Assembly: GCA_032027205.1 (NCBI GenBank)
Contig: JAVSMN010000001.1
Span: 1,851,993-1,915,992 of the forward strand
Origin: Zeimonas sp032027205
Lineage (GTDB): Bacteria; Pseudomonadota; Gammaproteobacteria; Burkholderiales; Burkholderiaceae_E
Length of the DNA: 64,000 nucleotides
Direction of reading: 5' to 3'
Made by a program: the position numbers and the translations under genes. Below the pieces are notes generated by a model. It was not told where the DNA came from. It made no database searches and saw nothing but the letters and a program-made list of their open reading frames with translations. Positions 26,791 through 34,435 of the stretch are shown piece by piece; positions within the stretch are counted from its first letter, which is position 1, and each line of letters starts with the position of its first letter.

Positions 26791-26851
26791 GATAAGAACG
26801 CCGACCCTGGAGGTAGAAGCTCCTTGCTCTAGTCCGCTGAGCTAACGAGGC
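26791..26851 (-). pseudogene. Truncated tRNA-like sequence, possibly tRNA-Arg(TCT)
   Basis: Read on the minus strand from 26851, the sequence begins GCCTCGTTAGCTCAGCGGAC, a good acceptor strand and D-arm start (GCTC/GAGC stem). It continues into an anticodon arm with stem GGAG/CTCC and loop CTTCTAC, giving anticodon TCT after U33. Resemblance continues through GGGTCGGCG and then fails: no pairing T-stem and no ACGAGGC acceptor strand follow. It is therefore a tRNA cut in the T-arm, not a working gene. Loss of a tRNA 3' end is typical at integration boundaries. Confidence 0.5.
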
Positions 26852-26977
26852 AAATGGTTTGATAGTGAGATCCGAACAACAGCAGCGTGTTCGGACGCCC
26901 ACCGAATCTGGCGGAGACGGAGAGATTCGATTCGCCGCTTGAAGAGCCGCGCCCAGCCTTGCTTTCCGAGCTGCCGT

Positions 26978-27652
26978 TCAGCCGTCGAACAGCGTGTGGA
27001 CTTCGGTGATGAGTTCTGACGGCTGAACGACCTTCACGCGCAACTTCAACTGAGGCTGGCCCTGAACCATTCGACAGAGGCGAGCATCAAGGGTCAAGAG
27101 GTAGTCAACGCGCGATTCGTCAGCGGTCCAGATGTGGAAGATGTCAGCGAGCAAGTTGCGAGATCGTTTCGACCCGGTCTTCACCCCGAAAGCTTTGCGC
27201 ATTTCGAGGTAGCGCGGCGCTTGAATCGATGCGAAGAAGTCGTGCTGAAGTTGGCGAGCGTCCAAGCCTGCGCCGCCCATCATCCGCGAATGGGAGCGGC
27301 CGAGTGGCGATTGGATCATCTCGATCTGCACGTCATCGAGTACTCCCAAGCCGTCGATTTCACGAAGGCCCAAGAACTCCTCGTATGCCTCGATCCCCGT
27401 CTGCAGCCGCAGCCGCCTCACCCGCGCGAGTTCCGCCACATACGGCAGCAACCGAGCTTCACCGCGCATCCGTTCATTGTCTATTCCTTCGGTTGCATCG
27501 AAGCCCTCGAAGCGAGTAACAGGAACAGTGATATCTCTCGGTCCCGATGTGAGAGTCGTCGTTGTCTCAACAGAACGCGTGCGGACGAGAATCGCCCGCT
27601 TCAACGTGGACGCATCGAGAAAGACGACTGCAGGCGACTTCAACGAACCCAT
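26978..27652 (-). CDS. Uncharacterised PIN-domain-like protein
   Basis: A 224-residue protein of unknown function. It starts with VVFLDAST and ends with a LADIFHIWTADESRVDYLLT segment followed by LDARL. The spacing of acidic residues (Asp near the start, Asp in LADIFH, Asp in TADESRVD, Asp in LDARL) resembles PIN-type ribonucleases, which use such residues to bind Mg2+. It is unusually long for a VapC toxin and I see no small antitoxin gene beside it. The next genes on the same strand are spaced 22 and 9 bp apart, suggesting a three-gene operon. Confidence 0.55.
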   Translation of the reverse strand: MGSLKSPAVVFLDASTLKRAILVRTRSVETTTTLTSGPRDITVPVTRFEGFDATEGIDNERMRGEARLLPYVAELARVRRLRLQTGIEAYEEFLGLREIDGLGVLDDVQIEMIQSPLGRSHSRMMGGAGLDARQLQHDFFASIQAPRYLEMRKAFGVKTGSKRSRNLLADIFHIWTADESRVDYLLTLDARLCRMVQGQPQLKLRVKVVQPSELITEVHTLFDG

Positions 27653-27674
27653 GCCTCACTTCGTAGCGGTAGCA

Positions 27675-28379
27675 CTACAGGAACACGCGCCACATGCTCC
27701 ACTTGGCGATCTCCTCGTGGAAGGTAGACAGACCCGATCCCACGATCAGCCAAGAGAGGCCCATTCCCTCCAAATCCAGACCGCCAACGCTGAACTCTTC
27801 CAACCGTTTGTCGAGGGTCGCAATTGTTTCGCGAATGTTCGTCTCCTCGTTCAACAGGGCCGCGCGAAGCTCCCCCAGCTTTTGATTTGCTTCCGCGCGT
27901 GCTTCCTCGATCTTCTGCTCTGCAGCGGACGCGCGCCGTTCAAGCTCGTCGATCCGCTGTCTTAGTGTCTTCGGCGCCGTCGTAACCTGAGTACTGGCTT
28001 TCCCCGAAAACGCGACGGACACGGCGAACGACACATCGACTGATATCCGGCGCCCTTCTATGACCAAACTCCGTACGTTGCGGAGCCACGCTCGCACCCG
28101 CGAGGGGAGCGAGGGCTTCCCGAAGAGACGCCGAGTTCGCCACAGCCCGAATGCAACCAGCGCAAGACCGGCCAGACCGATGAGGAAGCCGGCGACCTTC
28201 AGGCCAGCGTCGAGCGACGAGCCGTTGTTCGCACTGAGCGCTACTGATTCCACGATCACGCCCGTCGGCAGCAGCAAGGCGCCCCATGCAAGCCCCGCTT
28301 GAACCACGAGGACGTCAGCGAAGCGGCTTGGAGGCGCTATGTGGACGCGACTGGAGAGCTCCCGCCAAGAGTCACGCAT
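27675..28379 (-). CDS. Uncharacterised membrane protein with coiled coil
   Basis: A 234-residue protein. The first half has two hydrophobic segments (ADVLVVQAGLAWGALLLPTG and FLIGLAGLALVAFGLW) likely to span the membrane. The second half contains a long charged coiled coil (LRQRIDELERRASAAEQKIE onward), then a hydrophobic SWLIVGSGLSTF segment near the end. No family is recognised. It lies between a CxxC protein and a PIN-like protein in a compact minus-strand cluster typical of accessory or defence genes, but nothing proves such a role. Confidence 0.6.
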   Translation of the reverse strand: MRDSWRELSSRVHIAPPSRFADVLVVQAGLAWGALLLPTGVIVESVALSANNGSSLDAGLKVAGFLIGLAGLALVAFGLWRTRRLFGKPSLPSRVRAWLRNVRSLVIEGRRISVDVSFAVSVAFSGKASTQVTTAPKTLRQRIDELERRASAAEQKIEEARAEANQKLGELRAALLNEETNIRETIATLDKRLEEFSVGGLDLEGMGLSWLIVGSGLSTFHEEIAKWSMWRVFL

Positions 28380-28388
28380 CTGTCGTGA

Positions 28389-28835
28389 TCAACTCTTCTC
28401 GCCGTATCGCTTGATGGTGTCCTTCAGGGACCTTTCGAGGTACGACAGGACCTCGTTCGCATCGCTCATGTCATCCCGGTACTCGGGATCTTTGAAGCAG
28501 CGGCGCGCCTCTTCGTAGTACGGCAGTTGAAGGCGTCGAACGAAATCGACCCACGCGTCCACGTCGCCGGGTGCGGAACTCTTGATGCCCCTGCGCTTCA
28601 TCACTGTGCCAACGCTCAGCAGCGTGGTTGCGTGCGCGAGTCCATCAGGGCCGAGGAAGTCCGCGAGTGCCTGCGAAAAGTGATGCCTCTTCGGGTCGCA
28701 CCGCCGCTGATGGATGATCTTGAACGAATGCGGGCCGTGCGAATCTGGGTTCTTCCAGACGACGTAGCCGTCTTCGGCCTTCTCGATCTGCTCTTCGCAG
28801 GTGTCGCAGTACCAGCGGGTCAACGGGGCATCCAT
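28389..28835 (-). CDS. Uncharacterised protein with CxxC zinc-binding-like motif
   Basis: A 148-residue protein of unknown function. Near the N-terminus, WYCDTCEEQI gives a CxxC pair, with further Cys and His in QRRCDPKRHHF, together resembling a small zinc ribbon. The C-terminal half is helical and charged. It is first in the minus-strand cluster with the coiled-coil membrane protein and the PIN-like protein. I recognise no catalytic motif. Confidence 0.55.
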   Translation of the reverse strand: MDAPLTRWYCDTCEEQIEKAEDGYVVWKNPDSHGPHSFKIIHQRRCDPKRHHFSQALADFLGPDGLAHATTLLSVGTVMKRRGIKSSAPGDVDAWVDFVRRLQLPYYEEARRCFKDPEYRDDMSDANEVLSYLERSLKDTIKRYGEKS

Positions 28836-29131
28836 CGGGGTTCATGTCCTCGTCAGCGAGGCGAAAGGATACCCCCGGTGCGTCGCGCTTCGGCAGCCTG
28901 AGAGTGCCCGGTCTATGCCTGCCGGTGCGATTCGAGGAACCCAAGAGCAAAGCGCAGCGGCGCTCTGCCGCCGATTTCCGAAACAAAAATGCGAGGGGGT
29001 ATCCGCAAGGAAGAAGTTCATGGACTTAATTGCTTTGCGTTGTCGCCAGTGTTCCTTTGGCAGACCGCCGCGCGCGTCTTGCAGCTGCTGGGCCTCGCGC
29101 ACCCGACGGTCAACAGCGCATTGCTCGCGGC

Positions 29132-29400
29132 CCGCGTGGACTCGTACCGAAACGGCGACCTCGAGATGCCAACCAGCCCACATGCGCGTGTCACTCCCAT
29201 CGCTCGCTCGGTCATCAGCAGCTCGATCGCCTCGCGCCTGGCCTGTGGGCTCACCACTTTCGGCTGACCAGCTCCTTGAGCGCCGATTTTTCCAACTCGG
29301 CCTCTGCCAGCAGCTTCCTCAGCCGCGCGTTCTCCGTCTCGAGTTCTCTAAGCCGCTTGGCGTCCGACACCGTCATGCCGCCGTACTTGGCCTTCCACTG
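29132..29400 (-). mobile_element. IS3-family remnant: orfA end plus orfB start
   Basis: The minus strand from 29400 encodes QWKAKYGGMTVSDAKRLREL and the following zipper, ending LKELVSRKW-stop at 29251. The overlapping orfB starts at a GTG near 29257 (SPQARREAIELLMTERAMGV, then ACGLVGISRSPFRYESTR) and loses similarity after about 42 codons. The natural orfA/orfB overlap is preserved, so this is an IS3-family element whose 3' part was deleted. Confidence 0.8.
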
Positions 29401-29419
29401 CGCAGTCCCCAGTTCTATT

Positions 29420-29446
29420 GCGAATTATGAGCGACGCATAATTCGC
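29420..29446. repeat. Palindrome, copy 2 (GCGAATTATG-7 nt-CATAATTCGC)
   Basis: GCGAATTATG (29420-29429) and CATAATTCGC (29437-29446) form a perfect 10-bp inverted repeat around AGCGACG. It matches the palindrome at 473-500 in arms and spacer length and sits between two IS3 fragments. The pair roughly brackets the metabolic part of the island. Confidence 0.7.
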
Positions 29447-29575
29447 CTGACCGAGGCACTGGGAAGGCTCGTCGCGGGCTTGGCGGCAGCTGACCTGCTC
29501 GGGTTTTTCGGGCCATCGGTAACTTGAGAGAATGGCTTCCGTGAATCGCTTGGCTTTCCTGGACAGCACCGAGAG

Positions 29576-30190
29576 TTAGTTTTCGGCGGTTATGAGGCCT
29601 TGGACGGACCCCGAAATCCTTTGCTGGCGGACGAATTCCGCCGGTGCAAGGTCCATGAGAGCACTGTGAGGACGGCTCTCATTGTAGTCACGCCGCCAAG
29701 CCTCGACGATCGCCTTGGCGTCGGTAAGCGACTCGAACCAGTGCACGTTCAAGCACTCGTCGCGCAGCGAACCGTTGAACGTCTCGACGTGGCCGTTGTC
29801 GGTCGGCTTGCCCGGTCGGCTGAAGTCGATGCGCACCTTGTGGTGATACGCCCATAGATCCATCAGACGTCCGGTGAACTCGCTGCCGTTGTCGACGAAC
29901 ACGTACTTCGGCGCACCGTGTCGAGCGACCAGTCGGTTCAGCACTTCGACCACGTTCTCGCCTCGTAGTCTTGAGCCGACCTCGATCGCGAGCGCTTCGC
30001 GGCTGAACACATCGACCACCGTCAGCAGTCGGAACTTCGCACCATTGGAGAGCGCGTCGGCGACGAAGTCCATCGCCCACACCTCGCCTGCACGCTGGGG
30101 CTTGAAACGTCCCTCGCGCAGCACCGTCATCTTGCGCCGCTTGGGCAGCTTCGAGCGCAGCTGCAACTGCTCCTCTGACCTGCTCCCCTT
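29576..30190 (-). mobile_element. IS3-family transposase OrfB, C-terminal fragment (integrase core)
   Basis: About 196 codons of an rve/DDE catalytic core: first Asp in VWAMDFVAD, second in VFVDNGSEFTG, and Glu in NGHVETFNGSLRDECL, ending with HSALMDLAPAEF. The N-terminal DNA-binding half and orfA are missing. Because it lies upstream, in reading direction, of the orfA-orfB fragment at 29132-29400, it comes from a second IS copy. It directly follows the antitoxin gene at 30227, where a toxin gene or cassette site would be expected. Confidence 0.85.
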
Positions 30191-30226
30191 TTTAGTCCCG
30201 CGCAGAGATAGAGTCCTCAGTTAACC

Positions 30227-30694
30227 TCAAGAGTAGACCCCGCGCTTCATGCGCTCGAGCAGCGTCACGACGAACTCGGCGCCTTGCGGCGTGATCATCA
30301 GATCGGTCGGACGCCGCGAGCCCAACCCTATTGCCTGATGCGTGAGCCAGCTTTGCACTTCTTTCTGCGTGCCGAGTACCTCCTCGGCCTTAACGAGTAT
30401 CTCCGCCATACGCCACACGCGCGCGCTCTGGTCGACATCCAGCGGCTTGTCGGGCTCGGCCTTGAAACGGTCCCAGGTGCGGCGCGAGATTCTCAAGGCG
30501 CGCAGGCTTTCCTTGAGCGGGACGGCCTTGAGCCCCAGGACGAGGCGCAGTGCCGCCGAACGGGGCAACCCCTGGGCGATGCGGTCATGCAACTCCACCG
30601 CCGTGCGCACGTTGAGCGATCGCATTCCCAAGGCGTGTTTGATCTGATCGGCAACGACGTCGGTGTCCGTTGAGTGAGCGCCTTTCGATGCCAT
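30227..30694 (-). CDS. MbcA/ParS/Xre-family type II antitoxin (orphan)
   Basis: A 155-residue antitoxin. The N-terminal part contains a divergent helix-turn-helix (LKESLRALRISRRTWDRF) and the C-terminus is the MbcA/ParS/Xre toxin-binding domain (ARVWRMAEILVKAEEVLG, then SWLTHQAIGLGSRRP). A GAGAAGGGA ribosome site precedes the ATG. The partner RES toxin should follow on the minus strand, but an IS3 transposase fragment is there instead, so the toxin has been lost. It lies directly after an attC-like site (30741-30803), consistent with a gene cassette; toxin-antitoxin cassettes are common in integrons. Confidence 0.85.
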   Translation of the reverse strand: MASKGAHSTDTDVVADQIKHALGMRSLNVRTAVELHDRIAQGLPRSAALRLVLGLKAVPLKESLRALRISRRTWDRFKAEPDKPLDVDQSARVWRMAEILVKAEEVLGTQKEVQSWLTHQAIGLGSRRPTDLMITPQGAEFVVTLLERMKRGVYS

Positions 30695-30740
30695 TCCCTT
30701 CTCGCTCGGTTGGTGTTCCGAAGTAGCACGGCGGCTCTCT

Positions 30741-30803
30741 GATGCCTAACGTCGGAGCTCAGCCGCGGCCTAATGCCGTCGGCTGGGACGGCCTTTAGGC
30801 ATC
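30741..30803 (-). repeat. attC-like recombination site 1
   Basis: On the minus strand, GATGCCTAAA (30803-30794) and GTTAGGCATC (30750-30741) form the outer arms, with TTAGGCATC perfectly repeated. Internal CAGCCGCGG/CCGTCGGCTG segments can pair as L boxes. The 3' core is an intact GTTAGGC (GTTRRRY); the 5' core is GCCTAAA, one base from RYYYAAC. The site starts two bases after the stop of the gene at 30805-31569 and precedes the antitoxin, exactly as in integron cassettes. Confidence 0.65.
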
Positions 30804-30804
30804 G

Positions 30805-31569
30805 CTATCGTGCGACGCCCCAAATTGGCCCATTGACGGTTGGGCAGTAGCACTGCGACCCGATGGGAATAGCTACGCTCATTCCACAGGCGCCGAAGTT
30901 CGTAGCACACATGCGGGCAATGGAAGGCTGCGGCGGGGCGACAACCGGCATGGGCGACCCTGGGTTGTAACTGCGCTGTGCCATCTGGTTGCTCCAGCGT
31001 TGATAGGAGTTTTCGGCGGCATAGGCTTCGCCCTCAACGCCATTCCAACTGCGAAGGTATCGGATCGCAAAGTCTCGAACTCCCCAGTCACGAAACTGTT
31101 GGACGTGTTTTAACTCGTGGGCCCAAAGTACCGGATTGTTGTACGCGTCGCCAGGGTTCTTGAAGACAATTACGTCAACTAGTGTGACAGCTGCCGCCCC
31201 GCCGTACTGAATCGAAAGGTTCGCCAAATTGAAGATCCCGCCATCTCCGATCTTGAAGCGTGCTCGACTTAGGACATCGTTGTCGTAGAATCCCTGTAGT
31301 TGCTGACGAATATGGGGCGGAATGGAAGATGCGCCAGCATTGGCAGTGTTTCGCGACTGATTTAGCCATTGTTCAAAGGCCGGTGCACCAGCTTGGGCTT
31401 GAGCCTCAAGTCGGTATCGATCAAGTTCTCGACCGGCATTGTCGAGTTCACGTCCAACGTTGCGAACGATTCGCTCTGGATGAGTGATATCACCGATTGG
31501 ATCCCATGCCAGCGTGGGGCTCGCTATCAGGGCGAGCAACAGGAGTGAGGCAGTACGGACATGCAGCAT
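30805..31569 (-). CDS. Secreted protein with HExxH metalloprotease-like motif
   Basis: A 254-residue exported protein. It has a signal peptide (MLHVRTASLLLLALIASPTL, cleaved near AWDP) and a central WAHELKHVQQF, a zincin-type HExxH motif like that of DUF4157 proteins, followed by VEGEAYAAEN as a possible third ligand region. The C-terminus has several cysteines (CATNFGACG, CYCPT). GGGAG precedes the ATG at 31569; the longer upstream frame lacks support. The stop adjoins an attC-like site, so it looks like a cassette gene. Protease activity is not established; DUF4157-type proteins often accompany toxins or contractile systems. Confidence 0.7.
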   Translation of the reverse strand: MLHVRTASLLLLALIASPTLAWDPIGDITHPERIVRNVGRELDNAGRELDRYRLEAQAQAGAPAFEQWLNQSRNTANAGASSIPPHIRQQLQGFYDNDVLSRARFKIGDGGIFNLANLSIQYGGAAAVTLVDVIVFKNPGDAYNNPVLWAHELKHVQQFRDWGVRDFAIRYLRSWNGVEGEAYAAENSYQRWSNQMAQRSYNPGSPMPVVAPPQPSIARMCATNFGACGMSVAIPIGSQCYCPTVNGPIWGVAR

Positions 31570-31695
31570 GAAGAGTCTCCCAGACAAGCAACTACCGCGT
31601 AAGCGCTGGACTGGTTGCGCGCCAGTACGAGGGTCGTGTTGGTACGAGGCAGAATCCACGAGGTCACCAACTCACAGGACGGGTTGCGTTGTGAC

Positions 31696-31804
31696 GTCTA
31701 GCGTTTGACTAAGCCGCGCGCTGCGGCAGATGCCGACTGGCCGCGGAAGGAACGATGAGCAGCGGCCAAGCGGCCACGGCACGTGGGCTTGAGCAGGGTT
31801 AGAC
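31696..31804 (-). repeat. attC-like recombination site 2
   Basis: On the minus strand the site runs from GTCTAAC (31804-31798, a match to RYYYAAC) to GCTAGAC (31702-31696, one base from GTTRRRY). Inner segments with AAGCC and GGCTT can pair, giving the usual imperfect folded structure over 109 nt. It lies between the stop of the DUF1353-like gene (31830) and the start of the HExxH gene (31569), the expected cassette position. Confidence 0.55.
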
Positions 31805-31829
31805 GACAACGCGGACAGAACTACACGAA

Positions 31830-32516
31830 TCAGTCTCGAAAGACGTCCGGACGAGCCTTCCACTCAGCCCAGGCAATTGTGAAGTCCTTCGGAAACCGCT
31901 TGAGAATTCTCTTCTCGCCCTTCCTCTTTAGGTCAGCATTCTTCGACCAAGCTGATAACCCTCCAAGACGAACGACGTTGTAGATGCTATTTCTCAACGA
32001 CTCATCGACCTTTGAGTCCGCCATTGCGATCAAGAAGATTTGGTCTGCTTCTTCTCTGGTGCGGTCCTGCATCCAGTAGAGGTAGTCATGGATGATGGCG
32101 GCGTAGGCATACGGGCCCTCGGGTCGAATGCCAAAGCTCCAAGCGATTTGAGGAATACTTGTAAGGTCGGTGACAAAGCCGTCGGGCACTCCCACTGGCT
32201 GGAAGCTCTGTCCTGGATTTGATTTCCATACGGACATTCCGCGCGTGTAATAGTAATCCCAGTCCTTGAATGGAACGAGCGCCTTGGGTGGGGCAAGACT
32301 GGAGAACTCGCCTCGTCTCTCTCCCGCCTGGGCAGCCGCCGCGATCTTCTTGTGCTCCGCTTCCCACTGCGCGTTTGCCCGCCGAATGAATTCCTGCTTC
32401 TCCTTGGCGGGATCTGCGTCCGACTGAGGCTGGCTTGCAGCCTCTGCGAAGGAGACATGAGGCACCGCGAAAGCGAGGGCAGACAGGACGGTGAAACGTC
32501 TCGTGGCATCAAACAT
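31830..32516 (-). CDS. Secreted DUF1353-like protein
   Basis: A 228-residue protein with an N-terminal signal peptide (MFDATRRFTVLSALAFAVPH, cleavage near SFAEA). The core matches DUF1353: VPDGFVTDLTSIPQIAWSFG followed by YAYAAIIHDYLYW. DUF1353 proteins occur in phages and mobile DNA and have no known biochemical function. The ATG at 32516 follows a GGGGGAAC ribosome site; an ATG 24 bases upstream is less likely. It is the first cassette-like gene next to the comM junction and ends 26 bp before an attC-like site. Confidence 0.78.
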   Translation of the reverse strand: MFDATRRFTVLSALAFAVPHVSFAEAASQPQSDADPAKEKQEFIRRANAQWEAEHKKIAAAAQAGERRGEFSSLAPPKALVPFKDWDYYYTRGMSVWKSNPGQSFQPVGVPDGFVTDLTSIPQIAWSFGIRPEGPYAYAAIIHDYLYWMQDRTREEADQIFLIAMADSKVDESLRNSIYNVVRLGGLSAWSKNADLKRKGEKRILKRFPKDFTIAWAEWKARPDVFRD

Positions 32517-32883
32517 TGGGTTCCCCCGTCGGCGCGCCAATCGCCACGGTCAGACGGCTTCGACCACAGAAGCGACAGATAAACGGCCCGCGAACAGCGC
32601 ATACAAGCCCGCATTTGATCCATTCTGCATAGTTTTCGCTAAGAGTCCAGTGGCAGCACAGGCCGATGGGCAAAGGCCGGAGATCGCCAGGAATTTACCG
32701 AATGGGTTCTGCTCAGTACGGCGCCGTCCTGCGAAAACAAGCAACGGGCGCCTCTCTCGACCTGCGCCTCTAGGAGCTTCAAATGTAGTGCATAACTTTG
32801 ACGATAGCGTGGCGCGAACTTTGTTCGCGCGCTTGCTAAGCCGTTGATTCGCCATGCACCTTGTGTGCGCGTAACTTAATGTT
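32517..32883. other. Island end next to the comM junction; no gene called
   Basis: About 370 bp between the first cassette-like gene and the comM fragment. The comM reading frame runs on to 32550 by chance but has no similarity to the family after the junction. A hairpin GCGCGAAC-TTT-GTTCGCGC lies at 32812-32830, and CAAAGTTATGC on the minus strand near 32795 resembles the end of an attI site. No integrase gene is visible. This stretch should hold the terminus of the element that disrupted comM. Confidence 0.45.
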
Positions 32884-33758
32884 TGCCCACCTGGCCGCGG
32901 GTTCGATCCGCCGCCGACGATCGCGGCGGCGGACGCGCCGTGATGCGGCGCGCGGAAAGGACGTCGCCCCCAATGCTCGGTACGGAACGCGCCGTGCAGG
33001 CTCGCCAGCGCCGCGCTTTCCAGGGCCTCGGCGGTGTCCATCGGCGGCTGGATAGTGGGCATGCGATGCGCGAGCAGCGACTTGCCCGAGCCCGGTGGAC
33101 CGATCATCAACAGGTTGTGCGCGCCGGCCGCCGCGACTTCGAGCGCGCGCTTGGCAAACGGCTGCCCCTTCACATCTGCGAGGTCGTCGGAGGCAGCGCA
33201 AGCCGCATGCAGCACGCCCGGCTCGATGCGCACGAGCGGGCTCGACCCGCTCAGGTGCGCAGCAACGCCGACGAGGTCTTCGGCCGCGAGCAAGCGCACG
33301 CCGTCGACCAGCGCCGCTTCGTCGCCGTTGGCTGCGGGCAGCAGCAGCGAGCGCTCGTGCGCCTCGCGCGCGACGGCGAGCGCCATCGCGAGTGCACCAC
33401 GGATCGGGCGAATGGCGCCGGTGAGCGAAAGCTCGCCGACGAACTCCAGATCGTCGAGCGCGTTGGCCGGTACCTGTTCGCTTGCCGCGAGGATGCCGAC
33501 GGCGATCGGCAGGTCGAAGCGGCCCGAGGCCTTCGGCAGGTCGGCCGGCGCCAGGTTGACGGTGAGTCGCCGGTTCGGGAAGTCGAAGCCGGCGTGCAGC
33601 AGCGCGGCGCGCACGCGGTCGCGGCTCTCGCGCACTTCCGCTTCGGGCAGGCCGACGATGTGGAAGGCCGGCAGCCCGACGCCGATGTGCACCTCGACGC
33701 TGACGGCGGGCGCATCGAGGCCGACCAGCGCACGGCTGTGGACGACGGCGAGCGGCAT
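32884..33758 (-). pseudogene. comM: comM (YifB, Mg-chelatase-like AAA+ helicase), truncated by the island
   Basis: The 5' part of comM, which encodes a hexameric branch-migration helicase used in natural transformation. It starts MPLAVVHSRALVGLDAPAVS and contains VNLAPADLPKASGRFDLPIA, Walker A GPPGSGKSLLA, and GGGSNPRPG. In intact homologues this motif is followed by the Walker B FLDEL region and about 200 more residues. Here similarity stops at or just after GSNPRPG, near 32884, where less GC-rich DNA begins. The product lacks Walker B and is non-functional. The 3' part is not in the window and presumably lies beyond its left edge. The junction is accurate to a few bases. Confidence 0.9.
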
Positions 33759-33866
33759 TGCGACTCCCAGCAGCGTCGGGATCTCGAAGCGGCGAGCGGA
33801 GCAGCCTCGGCTGTGCGGCTGTGCGGCTGCGGCGCGACGGTGGTGCGCCTGGCCGGCCGCCGGCCG

Positions 33867-34247
33867 CTAGATGACCGGGCCCGGATCGTCGGGCGTGGCG
33901 GTGCTCGGGCCTGGCATGGCGATAGGGCTGGCGTCGCGCGAGCGGCCACCTGCTGCTTCCGACGCGTCGGAGGTCGTGCCGGCCTGCGATGCGCCGCCCT
34001 CCGAGGCACTCGCCCCCGACACTTCGGCGTCGAGGCGCTGCTCGAGCGTGGCGATGCGTTCCTGCAGACGCGACATGCGCTCGAGCTGCGCGTCGAACTC
34101 GTCGCGCGTGACCAGATCGACCCGCTGGAAGGTCTGCGCGAGCATCGCCTTCAGGTTGCGTTCGATGTCGGCAGCCGGGCTGTTGCGGAACAGCTCGGAG
34201 ACGCGCTGTTGCAGCTCGGCGAGCAGCGATTGCGGTGTCGTGTTCAT
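33867..34247 (-). CDS. ubiK: Ubiquinone biosynthesis accessory factor UbiK
   Basis: A 126-residue member of the UbiK (YqiC/BMFP) family, which helps organise the aerobic ubiquinone biosynthesis complex with UbiJ. The first 75 residues match well: LLAELQQRVSELFRNSPAAD, then QTFQRVDLVTRDEFD and a C-terminal coiled coil. The last 45 residues are a low-complexity Ala/Ser/Pro tail longer than in typical family members. It is upstream of comM on the same strand and divergent from the porin operon. The position next to comM and glnK is the usual one in Burkholderiales. Confidence 0.9.
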   Translation of the reverse strand: MNTTPQSLLAELQQRVSELFRNSPAADIERNLKAMLAQTFQRVDLVTRDEFDAQLERMSRLQERIATLEQRLDAEVSGASASEGGASQAGTTSDASEAAGGRSRDASPIAMPGPSTATPDDPGPVI

Positions 34248-34435
34248 CGTGAAACGAGTCTAGCACTGCCCATCCGCGCCGCTGCGCTTCGCCCCTCGTA
34301 CCTGCGGCCGATGCGGAAGTCTCGGTGCGCACCCGGTGCACGGGGGGGGGCCGAAGCACGCGTCGATGCATCGTCGCGGGGCACGCGGTGCAGCCAACGC
34401 AGAGGAAACGCACCGCGCGCGGGCCGAATGCGCGG

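Larger units (their letters stand above)
26190..26977. other. Gene-free stretch with a hairpin and a truncated tRNA-like sequence
   Basis: No convincing gene in about 790 bp. It contains the perfect hairpin at 26431-26451 and the tRNA-like segment at 26791-26851, listed separately. The open frame on the minus strand from 26902 to 26186 has no recognisable domain, crosses both structures, and is not called. Confidence 0.6.

Noticed and set aside
26186..26902. Minus-strand frame of about 238 codons
   Set aside because: It runs through a hairpin and the tRNA-like remnant, has no recognisable domain, and shows no ribosome site.
32780..32800. CAAAGTTATGC on the minus strand as an attI site
   Set aside because: It resembles the end of some attI sites, but there is no integrase gene and GTTATGC does not meet the GTTRRRY pattern, so I do not annotate it.
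32550..32883. Continuation of the comM reading frame beyond the junction
   Set aside because: The frame stays open but similarity to ComM ends at GSNPRPG; the remaining codons have no family resemblance and lie in island DNA.
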